A DNA stretch of 64,000 nt from Flavihumibacter fluminis. GTDB taxonomy: Bacteria; Bacteroidota; Bacteroidia; Chitinophagales; Chitinophagaceae. A program made the position numbers and the translations under genes. The stretch is from NCBI RefSeq assembly GCF_021491375.1, contig NZ_JAKEVY010000003.1, positions 434,001 through 498,000 of the forward strand, written 5' to 3'. The notes beneath the pieces were generated by a model, which saw only the letters and a program-made list of their open reading frames with translations, was not told where the DNA came from and ran no database searches. Position 1 is the stretch's first letter; each line of letters begins with the position of its first letter. Positions 6,224-16,500 of the stretch are shown piece after piece.

Positions 6224-8020
6224 ATGTCCAGTGCATCCCAACAACAAGCGACCGTCCTGAAGGGTGGTGAATGGCTGATCAAGGAAAGTTCCCCGTTTGA
6301 AACCTTTATACCGGAGGATTTTAACGAAGAGCAGCAAATGGTAAAAGACATGTGTGCCAGTTTCCTGGACACGGAAGTTTTACCTATTGTAGACCGGATT
6401 GATAAATTGGAGCAGGGTTTAATGCCTTCCCTGGTGGAGAAGGCGGGTGAGCAGGGCTTGTTGGGAACATCGATTCCGGAGGAATTCGGCGGACTTGGGA
6501 AAGATTTCATTACTGCTACCCTGGTTAACGAAGGCCTGGGCGGTGGATTTTCTTTTTCTGTAGCAGTAGCGGCACATACCGGGATAGGCACACTGCCCAT
6601 TCTCTATTTTGGAACACCGGAGCAGAAGGCCAGGTACATTCCGAAGCTGGCAACCGGAGAGTGGAAGGGTGCGTATGGATTGACAGAGCCGAATTCCGGT
6701 TCTGATGCGTTAGGGGCCAAAACCACGGCTAAGCTATCCGAAGACGGGAAACATTATATTCTGAATGGGCAGAAATGCTGGATCACCAATGGTGGCTTTG
6801 CTGATGTCTATACTGTATTTGCCAAAGTGGATGGTGATAAGTTCACCGGGTTTATTATAGAGCGTGGAATGGAAGGATTTACGCAGGGTCCGGAAGAACA
6901 CAAAATGGGTATCAAAGGATCCTCCACTGTTCAATTGTATTTCCAGGATTGTAAAGTGCCGGTTGAAAATGTACTGGGAGAAATCGGTAAGGGGCATATC
7001 ATCGCTTTTAATATCCTGAATATTGGTCGCCTTAAATTATGTGCCGCCGCACTGGGTGGAGCCAAGCGGGCATTTAATACCTCCATCGAGTATGCCAATA
7101 CAAGGGAGCAGTTCAAACAGCCCATCAGCAATTTCGGTGCGATTAAAAACAAGATTGCGGAAATGGCAATCCAGATCTGGGTATGCGAATCGGCACTTTA
7201 CCGTTCCAGCAAATGGATCGACAATAAAGAAGTGGAATTACTTGGCAGCGGCAAACCCTTTAATGAAGCTTTGTTAGGAGCTGCGGAAGAATACGCCATT
7301 GAATGTGCCATGCTGAAAGTATTTGGAAGCGAGGTATTGGACTTCGTGGTGGATGAAGGGGTACAGATTCATGGAGGAAATGGATTCAGTGATGAATACA
7401 TCATTTCAAAAGCGTATCGAGATAGCCGGATTAACCGGATCTATGAAGGAACGAATGAAATTAACCGGCTGCTTACCGTTGATATGGTTTTAAAGCGCGC
7501 CATGAAAGGCAAGTTGGATTTGCTTAACCCGGCCATGGCGGTCATGAAAGAACTCATGAGTATTCCAGATTTTGGTTCGGGTGATGAGCAACCATTTGAT
7601 GCAGAGAAAAAACTCATCGCGAATTTCAAAAAGGCCATCCTGATGACTGCGGGGGCAGCTGTACAGAAGCTTCAGATGAAGATAGAAGCTGAACAGGAAA
7701 TCCTGATGAATATTGCCGATATGGCCATTCTGACTTATAATGCGGAATCCGCCTTACTGCGCCTGATGAAGCTGACCGACCAGCGTGGAGAAGGACAATG
7801 CCAGCTGGAAGCTGATATGGCAAGAACCTATCTGTATGATGTGGCCGATAAGATCAATAAATATGGAAAAGACGCCATCAATGCTTTTGCGGATGGTGAT
7901 GAGCAACGTATGATGCTACTGGGCTTGAAACGCTTCACTAAAGCGGCGGCCTTCAATAGTAAGGAAGCAAGACGAAGGATCTCCGCGAAAATACTTGCGG
8001 ACAATCGCTATCCCCTCTAA
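6224..8020 (+). CDS. acyl-CoA dehydrogenase (FAD-dependent)
   Basis: A 598-residue member of the large Bacteroidota acyl-CoA dehydrogenases. It has the N-terminal helical domain, the FAD-binding signature YGLTEPNSGSDA, the middle beta domain (ITNGGFADVYTVFAKVD), the C-terminal helical domain with the catalytic Glu in RIYEGTNEINRLL, and about 180 extra C-terminal residues after it, as in the roughly 600-residue family members. It oxidises an acyl-CoA to the trans-2-enoyl-CoA and passes electrons to ETF, the first step of beta-oxidation. It probably shares a transcript with the MarR gene and ends at the terminator at 8049. Chain-length preference cannot be read. Confidence 0.93.
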   Translation: MSSASQQQATVLKGGEWLIKESSPFETFIPEDFNEEQQMVKDMCASFLDTEVLPIVDRIDKLEQGLMPSLVEKAGEQGLLGTSIPEEFGGLGKDFITATLVNEGLGGGFSFSVAVAAHTGIGTLPILYFGTPEQKARYIPKLATGEWKGAYGLTEPNSGSDALGAKTTAKLSEDGKHYILNGQKCWITNGGFADVYTVFAKVDGDKFTGFIIERGMEGFTQGPEEHKMGIKGSSTVQLYFQDCKVPVENVLGEIGKGHIIAFNILNIGRLKLCAAALGGAKRAFNTSIEYANTREQFKQPISNFGAIKNKIAEMAIQIWVCESALYRSSKWIDNKEVELLGSGKPFNEALLGAAEEYAIECAMLKVFGSEVLDFVVDEGVQIHGGNGFSDEYIISKAYRDSRINRIYEGTNEINRLLTVDMVLKRAMKGKLDLLNPAMAVMKELMSIPDFGSGDEQPFDAEKKLIANFKKAILMTAGAAVQKLQMKIEAEQEILMNIADMAILTYNAESALLRLMKLTDQRGEGQCQLEADMARTYLYDVADKINKYGKDAINAFADGDEQRMMLLGLKRFTKAAAFNSKEARRRISAKILADNRYPL

Positions 8021-8048
8021 AATTCATATTTTATAAATGTTTACACTT

Positions 8049-8072
8049 AAGGAGCCTAAGGCTCCTTTTTTT
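8049..8072 (+). terminator. rho-independent terminator of the acyl-CoA dehydrogenase
   Basis: AAGGAGCC-TAA-GGCTCCTT is a perfect 8-bp stem with a 3-base loop, followed by a run of T. Confidence 0.9.
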
Positions 8073-8142
8073 ATACCTACAAGAATTTGAACATATGTTT
8101 AGTTTTTTTTAACATTTTTTAAAAAAAATATTAAGTGTTTGA

Positions 8143-8172
8143 TTGACCGTTATAAATTTTAACATATATTCA
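8143..8172 (+). promoter_or_regulatory. possible promoter of the first SusC/SusD operon
   Basis: TTG (8143-8145), 19 bases, TATATTCA (8165-8172). The spacing is right but only the TA and first TT of the downstream element match. It would give a leader of about 200 bases before SusC. Confidence 0.35.
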
Positions 8173-8200
8173 ACATTGTAACCAAGCTAAAACCAATTTT

Positions 8201-8287
8201 ATGTCACGATTGCTGCTCTGGCTCCGCCATGTTCGGGGTGACCTATTCCTCTTATTTAAAATTCCCTGTTTATCTGTTGATAGCTAA
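8201..8287 (+). CDS. possible 28-codon leader ORF
   Basis: ATG at 8201 to TAA at 8285-8287 encodes MSRLLLWLRHVRGDLFLLFK and eight more residues, basic and Leu-rich. It lies in the 356-base gap before SusC, is more GC-rich than its AT-rich surroundings, and is followed by a hairpin at 8316-8338. It could be a leader peptide or chance. Confidence 0.25.
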   Translation: MSRLLLWLRHVRGDLFLLFKIPCLSVDS

Positions 8288-8315
8288 TGCTTTACGTCCG
8301 ATTTTGGCGATAAAG

Positions 8316-8338
8316 CAGGGTGCGCAGGACGCACCTGT
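8316..8338 (+). promoter_or_regulatory. hairpin in the SusC leader
   Basis: GGTGCG-CAGGA-CGCACC is a perfect 6-bp stem, extendable outward with AG/CT-type pairs. There is no T run, so it is not a terminator; an RNA control element or an RNA-processing site is possible. Confidence 0.35.
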
Positions 8339-8376
8339 TAACTCTAATCCAATTCAATCATTTTTAATCTACTTAA

Positions 8377-11300
8377 ATGAATGCTTCATTTAAACTCAAC
8401 CAGCTAAATGGAAAGGGCTTTGCTGCCCTGATCCTCGCTGCTGCGCTCGGGCTGGGGGTTTCGTCTCCATATCCCGTTCTCGCTGCTCCGGATGGTTATG
8501 CGGAAGCTCCTTATCAGCAGGGGCGTGAAATCAGCGGACGTGTAACGGACGAAAAGGGAAATCCCGTATCCAATGCAAGTGTAACGGTTAAAGGACGTTC
8601 TTCCGGTACCACAACGAATGACGATGGTTTATTTAAACTGACTATTGGGGAAGGCGATAAAACGCTTGTTTTCAGCTTTGTTGGATATAAAACCCTGGAA
8701 TATGACCTGACGGCATCCAATTCTGTTGCGATCACGCTGTCTGCTGCCAATGAGCAGTTATCAGATGTTGTGGTAGTGGGATATGGTACCCAACGAAAGG
8801 TTACAGTAACCGGTGCGGTGGCGGCGGTAAAAGGAGATGCGCTGGTAAAATCACCGGCGGTTGATTTGTCGAATTCACTAGCAGGTCGTTTACCCGGACT
8901 GGTCGTAATTCAAACCAGTGGTGAACCAGGTTATGATGGTGCCACCATGCGTATCCGGGGTAATAATACCCTTGGTAACAGTAGTCCGCTTATTGTAATT
9001 GATGGTATTCCTGACCGTGATGGTGGTTTGGGTCGTTTGAATCCAAAAGATATTGAGTCCATCTCCGTATTGAAGGATGCGTCTGCGGCTATTTATGGAG
9101 CACGTGCGGCAAACGGTGCGATCCTTGTAACTACCAAGAGAGGGGCTTCCGGCAAACCAAAGATTACGTATGATTTCAACCAGGGCTGGAGCCAGCCGGC
9201 AAGGATTCCGAAAATGGCCAACGCTTATCAGTATGCCACCATCATGAATGAATTGCCGATTTACCGGAATGTGGCTCCTGCCAACTGGGCTGCTGCCTGG
9301 GAGTCTATTCAGGCCACAGGCACCTATCCCGGTGTACCCAGCGTTCAGTATTCACCTGAATCTGTACAGAAATTCAGGGACGGAAGTGATCCCTGGGGCC
9401 ATCCTGATACCGATTGGTTTGGGGATGCATTTAAGACCTGGTCGCCACAATCCAGACACAACTTGCAGTTGACAGGTGGTAATGAGAATGTACGGTACTT
9501 TACCTCATTAGGATATGTTCACCAGGATGCTTATTATAAGAACTCAGCTACTTATTATAAGCAGTATAATTTCCGCACCAACCTGACAGCTAAAGTAAAT
9601 CCATACATCAATGTCAATGTAGGAATTCTGGCCAGACGAGAAGACAGGAACTTTCCTACGGAAAACGCCGGTGCGATCTTCAGAATGCTGATGAGAGGTC
9701 GTCCTACTGAGCCGGAAGTATGGCCAAATGGATTGCCGGGGCCGGATATTGAGAATGGACAGAACCCATATGTAATTACCACCAATGCTACCGGTTACCA
9801 GAAAAACCCTACAGATTTTGTGCAGGGCAATGGTTCCGTTGAAATAACCAATCCCTGGATCAAAGGCCTGAAGCTTACGTTGTCGGGTGCTGTGGATAAA
9901 ACCACATCCACCAACAAAACCTGGCAGACTCCATGGAGGCTTTACAGCTGGGATAAGATCTCCTATGAGGCAGATGGTGTAACTCCTTTGCTGGTTGGGG
10001 CCATACGTTCGAATTTTACTGATCCACGTCTGACACAGTCCTTCTCTTCCATTTTGAATACGAACCTGACAGGGATGCTGAACTATGATACCCGAATCGG
10101 GGATGATCATTCAATTGGAGTGTTAGTGGGGGTTACCCGTGAAACTTTTTCGGGCGAAGGATTCCTTGCTTACAGGAGAGATTTCCTTTCGACTGCAGTT
10201 GCGCAGATTGCAGCAGGTGGAACTGCTAACCAGCGTACTGATGGTACTGCGTATGAACGTGCCCGTTTGGGTTATTATGGTCGTGCTCAGTACAACTACA
10301 AAGAAAAATACCTGGCAGAATTTATCTGGCGTTATGATGGTTCCTATATGTTCCCGGAAGATTCCCGCTTTGGTTTCTTCCCCGGAGTTTTATTGGGATG
10401 GAACGTTTCCAATGAAAACTGGTGGAATGTTAAGGCCGTTAATAACCTGAAATTACGTGCGTCATATGGCCAGATGGGTAATGACCAGATCCTTTACAAT
10501 GGTGTACTACAGGAGTTTGCCTATCTATCCATTTATGGGAGCGGACAATACCCGATCAATGGTCAGGTACAGAATACGCTGTTCGAGCGGTTGCTGCCCA
10601 ACCCCTTCTTTACCTGGGAACGTGCGCAGAACTATAATATCGGTATGGATGCGAGCTTTCTGGATAACAGGTTTGATCTGACATTGGAATATTTCTACAA
10701 TAACCGGACAAAAATCCTGATACCCAATACGGGTGTTACGCCGGGTTCGTCTGGTATTGCGGATCGTTTGCCACCACAGAACCTGGGTGAAGTAGACAAC
10801 AGGGGCTTTGAATTTGCTTTGAATTACAACGCAAGAGCAGGCAAAGACCTGGTTATCCGTGCCGGTATCAATGGTGGTTATGCGAAAAACAAAGTGGTGT
10901 TCATGTCTGAAACCCCGGGTATTCCGGATTATCAGCGGATGGAAGGTAAGCAGATCGGAGCCTTCCTGGCCTTCCAGTACGATGGAGTATTCCGTGATGT
11001 GGACGACATTAATAAAAATACGGTTGACTATAGTGGGGTAACCGGTCAGCTGTTACCGGGAGATATGAAGATCAGGGACGTGAACGGAGACAATAAGATC
11101 AATGCCGATGATGCGGTTAGACTGGATAAAAACAATACCCCCACCTTTAACTATGGTGCAACCTTTGATCTTCGCTACAAAGGATTTGATATGAGTATGT
11201 TGTTCCAGGGAGCTACCGGAGCGTTGATCAGAATTCAGACAGAGTCCGGAGACATTGGTAACTACCTGGAATATTTCTATAAGAACAGGTGGTCCATTGA

Positions 11301-11613
11301 CAATCCCAGCAGTGTGCATCCAAGATTGGCCAGCAGGGGTGATACTTATTTCACCGGAGGTAACTATGGTAATAACACATACTATATGTTCAGTAAAAAC
11401 TATATGCGTCTGAAGAATATTGAAATCGGCTATAGTTTATCACCCGAATTACTGCAGCGCATTAAGATCAGCAATCTCCGCGTGTTTGCGAACGGATTGA
11501 ATGTATTTACCATCGATAAGATGAAAGTGTACGATCCGGAGGCAACTGTTGAGAGTGGTGTTTATTATCCGCAGGCGAGAGTGATCAACCTGGGCTTTAG
11601 TGTAACTTTTTAA
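8377..11613 (+). CDS. SusC/RagA-type TonB-linked outer-membrane transporter (first pair)
   Basis: A 1078-residue protein. A signal peptide (about 36 residues) is followed by a carboxypeptidase-regulatory-like beta domain (ISGRVTDEKGNPVSNASVTV), a VVVVGYGTQRKVTVTGAV region typical of SusC proteins at the start of the plug, the plug itself (IRGNNTLGNSSPLIVIDGIP, then IESISVLKDASAAIYGARAA), and the 22-strand barrel ending INLGFSVTF. It imports oligomers bound by its SusD partner, energised by TonB. It heads a rightward gene run through 20376. No glycoside hydrolase or polysaccharide lyase is nearby, so the substrate is not obviously a glycan. Confidence 0.95.
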   Translation: MNASFKLNQLNGKGFAALILAAALGLGVSSPYPVLAAPDGYAEAPYQQGREISGRVTDEKGNPVSNASVTVKGRSSGTTTNDDGLFKLTIGEGDKTLVFSFVGYKTLEYDLTASNSVAITLSAANEQLSDVVVVGYGTQRKVTVTGAVAAVKGDALVKSPAVDLSNSLAGRLPGLVVIQTSGEPGYDGATMRIRGNNTLGNSSPLIVIDGIPDRDGGLGRLNPKDIESISVLKDASAAIYGARAANGAILVTTKRGASGKPKITYDFNQGWSQPARIPKMANAYQYATIMNELPIYRNVAPANWAAAWESIQATGTYPGVPSVQYSPESVQKFRDGSDPWGHPDTDWFGDAFKTWSPQSRHNLQLTGGNENVRYFTSLGYVHQDAYYKNSATYYKQYNFRTNLTAKVNPYINVNVGILARREDRNFPTENAGAIFRMLMRGRPTEPEVWPNGLPGPDIENGQNPYVITTNATGYQKNPTDFVQGNGSVEITNPWIKGLKLTLSGAVDKTTSTNKTWQTPWRLYSWDKISYEADGVTPLLVGAIRSNFTDPRLTQSFSSILNTNLTGMLNYDTRIGDDHSIGVLVGVTRETFSGEGFLAYRRDFLSTAVAQIAAGGTANQRTDGTAYERARLGYYGRAQYNYKEKYLAEFIWRYDGSYMFPEDSRFGFFPGVLLGWNVSNENWWNVKAVNNLKLRASYGQMGNDQILYNGVLQEFAYLSIYGSGQYPINGQVQNTLFERLLPNPFFTWERAQNYNIGMDASFLDNRFDLTLEYFYNNRTKILIPNTGVTPGSSGIADRLPPQNLGEVDNRGFEFALNYNARAGKDLVIRAGINGGYAKNKVVFMSETPGIPDYQRMEGKQIGAFLAFQYDGVFRDVDDINKNTVDYSGVTGQLLPGDMKIRDVNGDNKINADDAVRLDKNNTPTFNYGATFDLRYKGFDMSMLFQGATGALIRIQTESGDIGNYLEYFYKNRWSIDNPSSVHPRLASRGDTYFTGGNYGNNTYYMFSKNYMRLKNIEIGYSLSPELLQRIKISNLRVFANGLNVFTIDKMKVYDPEATVESGVYYPQARVINLGFSVTF

Positions 11614-11623
11614 ACTAGTACAG

Positions 11624-13504
11624 ATGAAAAACGGGAAAATAATTACCACGATCGCATTGGCAGTTTTAGTAACAGCCGGTGCTTGTAAAAAAGACTTCCT
11701 GAACACGGAACCTCAGAACGAGTTTTCAAGTGAGTCGACCTGGACCGATGGTCCGCTTGCGCAGGCATTCGTGTTCAATGTGTACTCCTACCTGGGTTAT
11801 GGTGGGTTTGAGGAACAGATGCTGGCTGCTTATACGGATGAAGCGATGTTTACCCATGCAGGAAGAAATATCAACACCTTCACTGAAGGAGCCGAAACCC
11901 CTTCGAACCCTGCCTGGTTCAGTGGCACGTATAGCTGGAATACCATGTATGAAGCAATACGGGATGCAAACATTGCCATCAACAGATTGCCTGGCGCATC
12001 CTTTGATGATCAGCCATTAAAGGATCGTCTTCTTGGAGAAGCCTATTTCCTGAGAGGGTATTACTACCAGCAGCTGATGCGCTTCTATGGAGGTGTTCCG
12101 CTGGTTAAACGTCCGTATGGACTAAATGAAGATTACAGCATTGAGAGGAGCAGTTTTGAAGCAACTGTGGCTTCTATTGTATCTGACCTGGATAGTGCAG
12201 CCCTGTTGCTGGATGGTAAACCGGTTACTCCCGGTCGCGCTTCCAAATTATCAGCAATGGCATTAAAATCAAGAGTATTGCTGTATGCTGCCAGTGATTT
12301 ACACGATGCGAATACCGCAAAATCTAAATCTGCTACACTCAGCTCATTCTCTAATATTGAATTGGTAGCATATAATGGTGGCGACAGAACAGCACGCTGG
12401 CAAGCGGCAAAAAACGCAGCTAAAGCAGTGATAGATGCAGGCACCGGATATAAGCTCGATCTTACAGCTCCGGTATCGGCCGAGGAAGGCAAGAATAACT
12501 ATGTTTCGTTATCAATGGGTGGCGGTAGTAAGGCTGCGGAAGCGGATGCAGCTGCGGCAGCTGAACTGATCTTTTTTAGAACACTTTCCGGCTTATATAC
12601 ACAGGAAAGCAACTGGCCACTGGGTGGTTTGCATTTTGGAATCAACAATGGTCCGAATGGTTATCATAACTGGGGAGGAAATACGCCTATTCAGCAACTG
12701 GTAGATGATTATGAAATGATGGATGGCAGCAAATTTGACTGGAATGACCCGGATCATAAAGCGGACCCCTATACTGGTCGTGACCCCCGCTTTTATGCAA
12801 CTGTGCTGTATGATGGTGCACCCTGGAAACCCCGGCCTTCTGATGTAATCGGACTTGATCCGGTAAGCCAAATCCAAACTGGTTATTACAACAACGGATC
12901 CGGAACCATCAATGGTATTGATACCCGTGCCTCTTCCGTAGAAAACTGGAATGGATCCAGGACGCATTACTACAACCGCAAGTTTATTGATCCAAACCCG
13001 GCGTTACCGGATAACCAGTCCAATTTTCAGCTGGTACCCTGGCCCTTCGTCCGCTACACAGAAGTAGTGCTGAATTATATTGAAGCCTGTATAGCATTAG
13101 GTGAAGAAGCTGAGGCCCGGGCATGGCTTAACAAAATTCGTTTCCGTGCAGGTATGCCGGCTGTAACAGATGCTGGTCAGGACCTGGTCAACCGTTATCG
13201 CAACGAAAGGCGGGTTGAACTTGCCTTCGAAGAGCATCGATATCATGATGCCCGCAGGTGGATGATTGCGTCTGAAACAGTAGGCAGAGGTATTAAGAGC
13301 ATCATCGTAAATGGTACACTGAAAAGTGGAGCCACTCCGCATATTCCGTATCGGCATGATAAGTCGCGGTATAACTATACCTATACCGTGGTGGATAATA
13401 ACGAAAACGAACGGAGGAAATGGGATGATAAAATGTATTACCGTCCTATCCTGAGGGATGAAATGAATCGGAATGACAAGCTGATTCAGAATCCAGGATA
13501 CTAA
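11624..13504 (+). CDS. SusD/RagB-type substrate-binding lipoprotein (first pair)
   Basis: A 626-residue outer-membrane lipoprotein with lipobox VTAGACKKDF (Cys near residue 21), then FLNTEPQNEFS, the usual SusD opening. Tetratricopeptide-like helices follow (LLGEAYFLRGYYYQQLMRFY; RASKLSAMALKSRVLLYAAS), and the protein ends with the family's RNERRVELAFEEHRYHDARR and a final IQNPGY. It forms the lid of the SusC barrel. It starts 10 bases after SusC. A hairpin terminator lies just after it, so the downstream genes may be read at a lower level. Confidence 0.95.
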   Translation: MKNGKIITTIALAVLVTAGACKKDFLNTEPQNEFSSESTWTDGPLAQAFVFNVYSYLGYGGFEEQMLAAYTDEAMFTHAGRNINTFTEGAETPSNPAWFSGTYSWNTMYEAIRDANIAINRLPGASFDDQPLKDRLLGEAYFLRGYYYQQLMRFYGGVPLVKRPYGLNEDYSIERSSFEATVASIVSDLDSAALLLDGKPVTPGRASKLSAMALKSRVLLYAASDLHDANTAKSKSATLSSFSNIELVAYNGGDRTARWQAAKNAAKAVIDAGTGYKLDLTAPVSAEEGKNNYVSLSMGGGSKAAEADAAAAAELIFFRTLSGLYTQESNWPLGGLHFGINNGPNGYHNWGGNTPIQQLVDDYEMMDGSKFDWNDPDHKADPYTGRDPRFYATVLYDGAPWKPRPSDVIGLDPVSQIQTGYYNNGSGTINGIDTRASSVENWNGSRTHYYNRKFIDPNPALPDNQSNFQLVPWPFVRYTEVVLNYIEACIALGEEAEARAWLNKIRFRAGMPAVTDAGQDLVNRYRNERRVELAFEEHRYHDARRWMIASETVGRGIKSIIVNGTLKSGATPHIPYRHDKSRYNYTYTVVDNNENERRKWDDKMYYRPILRDEMNRNDKLIQNPGY

Positions 13505-13523
13505 TAAGAAAGATCAGAAGAAT

Positions 13524-13561
13524 AAAAAGAATCTATTCCTAAATTGGGATAGATTCTTTTT
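13524..13561. terminator. terminator or attenuator after SusD
   Basis: AAAAAGAATCTAT and ATAGATTCTTTTT form a 13-bp stem around a loop of 12 bases; the T run continues on the plus strand. Because the next gene starts at 13577 on the same strand with no clear promoter, it may act as a partial stop that lowers downstream expression. Confidence 0.75.
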
Positions 13562-13576
13562 ATATAGAACTGTTTC

Positions 13577-16500
13577 ATGAAATCACCTAGTTTATTTATA
13601 CTACTATTGGTCGTTTATTTAACGGCTTGTAATAACCAAAACGAACCGGCTTCTACTCAGGCTGAAAACGGCCTTTTTGAATTATTGCCGGCAGAACAAA
13701 CCGGAATCGCCTTTGAGAACAGGCTTACAGAAGGGTTGAATACAAATATCCTGATGTATGAATATTTTTACAATGGAGCAGGGATTGCAACCGGTGATTT
13801 CAATGGTGATGGACTCGAGGACTTATACTTCAGCTCTAATATGGGAGAGAATAAGTTCTACCTCAACAGGGGTGATTTTAAGTTTGAAGATATTACCCTG
13901 CAAACAATGGCAGGAGGAAGGCCCGGACCCTGGAAATCCGGCGTGAATGCAATAGACATCAATGGGGATGGAAGGCTGGATATTTATCTATGTTATTCCG
14001 GTGCCATGCCGGCGGAAAAAAGAAAGAACCAATTGTTTGTCAATACCGGCAATTCTCCGTCGGGTATACCGGTTTTCGAAGAGAAAGCAGAAGCTTACGG
14101 ACTTGCACAAACGGGTTTCAGCAATCAATCCTATTTTCTGGATTATGATCGGGATGGCGATCTGGATATGTTATTGATGAATCACAATCCCAAGAATCTT
14201 CCCATTCTGAATGATGTGCAGACCCGGCAAATGAATGCGCAGGATAATCCGGAAAAAGGAGTCAGACTTTTTAAGCAGCAGGATGGAAGGTTCACAGATG
14301 TAACTGTTGGTTCAGGCATTAATGGTTCTGAACTTTGTTACGGATTGGGAATTGGAATCGGCGATTTCAACAATGATGGCTGGCCTGACTTTTATCTTTC
14401 AAACGATTATGCAGTGCCTGATTTTCTGTATATCAACAATCAGAAAGGAGGTTTTATCAACCAGTTGGAGACAGCCATGGGACATACCAGCCAGTTTTCA
14501 ATGGGTAATGATGTTGCGGACATTAATAACGACGGGTTGACGGATATTTTCACCCTGGATATGCTACCGGAAGATAACCGCAGGCAAAAACTGCTGATGT
14601 CACCTGATAACTACGAGAAGTTTTCAGTGAACCTTAATAACGGTTTCTATTACCAATACATGCGCAACATGTTGCACCTGAACAATGGCAATGGGACCTT
14701 TAGTGAAATAGGACAGCAAGCGGGGGTTTCCAATACGGACTGGAGTTGGTCGGCCTTGTTGGCTGATTTTGATAATGATGGATGGAAAGACCTGCACATT
14801 ACAAACGGTTACCTAAAGGATTTTACCAACCTTGATTTCATTCATTACATGAATTCCTATATAGAGCAAAAGGGAAGATTACAACGGGAGGATGTAATGG
14901 AAATTATTCAGCAAATGCCATCTTCCAATGTAAAGAATTACATTTTTAAAAATACAGGAGCATCCGGTTTTAAAAATATGGCTGCCAGCTGGGGAGTGGA
15001 CCAGGTATCCAATAGTAATGGCGCTGTGTATGCCGATCTTGACAAGGATGGTGACCTGGACCTGATTGTTAATAATATCAACCAGCCTGCTTTTGTATAT
15101 CGGAATACCGCTGCTGCACAAAGTGACAATAACTACCTGGGAGTTAAATTACTGGGCAATTCGCCAAATACCTTAGGTATTGGAGCAAAGGCGGTGTGTT
15201 ATAGTAAGCATGGTATACAGGTGCTGGAGCAATATCCTGCAAGAGGTTATTTATCCAATGTAAGTTATCAGTTACATTTTGGAACTGGTAAGGATTCTAT
15301 CGTGGATTCATTGGTTGTAACCTGGAACAGTGGTAAAGTGCAGGTCCTGAAGCAGGTTGGCATAAATCAGGTTGTCACCTTACAGGAAAAAGATGCACTT
15401 GAAAAACCCCGGTTACCCATTGCTTCTGATCCCATTTTCAGGGCAATTGCAAGTCCGGTTAAACACAGCATTGCAGACAATGCCATCAATGATTTTAACC
15501 GGCAATCGCTGTTGCTGCACCAGTTTTCGCATGAGGGTCCCTGTATGGTGAAGACGGATATCAACAAAGACGGACTGGAAGATATATTGATAGGGGGCAC
15601 TCCTGGTGAACCAACTGCATTGTACATTCAAACAGCGGGGGGCGGCTTTTCACAAAAAAAAATACCGGTTTTTGAGCAGGATAAACAATTCCAGGATGCT
15701 GCAATAGCTGTGTTTGATGCTAACGGAGATGAATATGCGGACATTTATGTAGTAAGCGGGGGGTATCATGATTTTCAGCCGGGTGACGAACGACTGCAGG
15801 ATCGGTTGTATATCAACTCTGGCAAACTGGAGTTTTCGAAATCAGCCGGACTTCCGGAGTTGCGTTCCAGTAGTTCTACAGTTGCTGTGGAAGATATCAA
15901 TGGAGATGGTTCATTGGATCTTTTTGTGGGAGGAAGAGTGGTGCCCGGCCGTTATCCGGAACCGCCGGTATCTGCTCTACTGGTGAATGACGGAAAAGGT
16001 AATTTCAGGAATGCTACTGCTGAACTGGCGCCGGAACTGGAAAAAATAGGCATGGTAACAACGGCGCTATGGGTGGATCTGAATGGCGACAAGCAAAAAG
16101 AATTGATTGTGGCAGGTGAATGGATGCCGGTTTCCGTATTTGGAAATCAAAATGGAAAATTAAAAAATCGTACTGCTGAATTTTTACCGGATGCTGAATC
16201 TGGATTTTGGAATACAATAGTGACAGCCGATGTAAATGAAGATGGAAAACCGGATATACTGGCAGGCAACCTGGGATTGAATACACAAATACGTATCAGT
16301 AAAAAGGAACCGGCTGAAATGTATTATGCCGATTTTGACGGGAATGGTTCGGTTGATCCGATATTCAGTATGTATTTGCAGGGGAAAAAGTATCCGTATC
16401 TGACGCGTGATGAATTGATTGGACAGCTACCGGTTATGCGTAAACGATTTTCGAATTTCAAAACTTACGCGGATGTAACGATGGATGAACTCTTTGATAA

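Noticed and set aside
8201-8287. Remnant of a transposase or other gene
   Set aside because: The 28-codon frame is too short and has no similarity I recognise; kept only as a low-confidence leader ORF.
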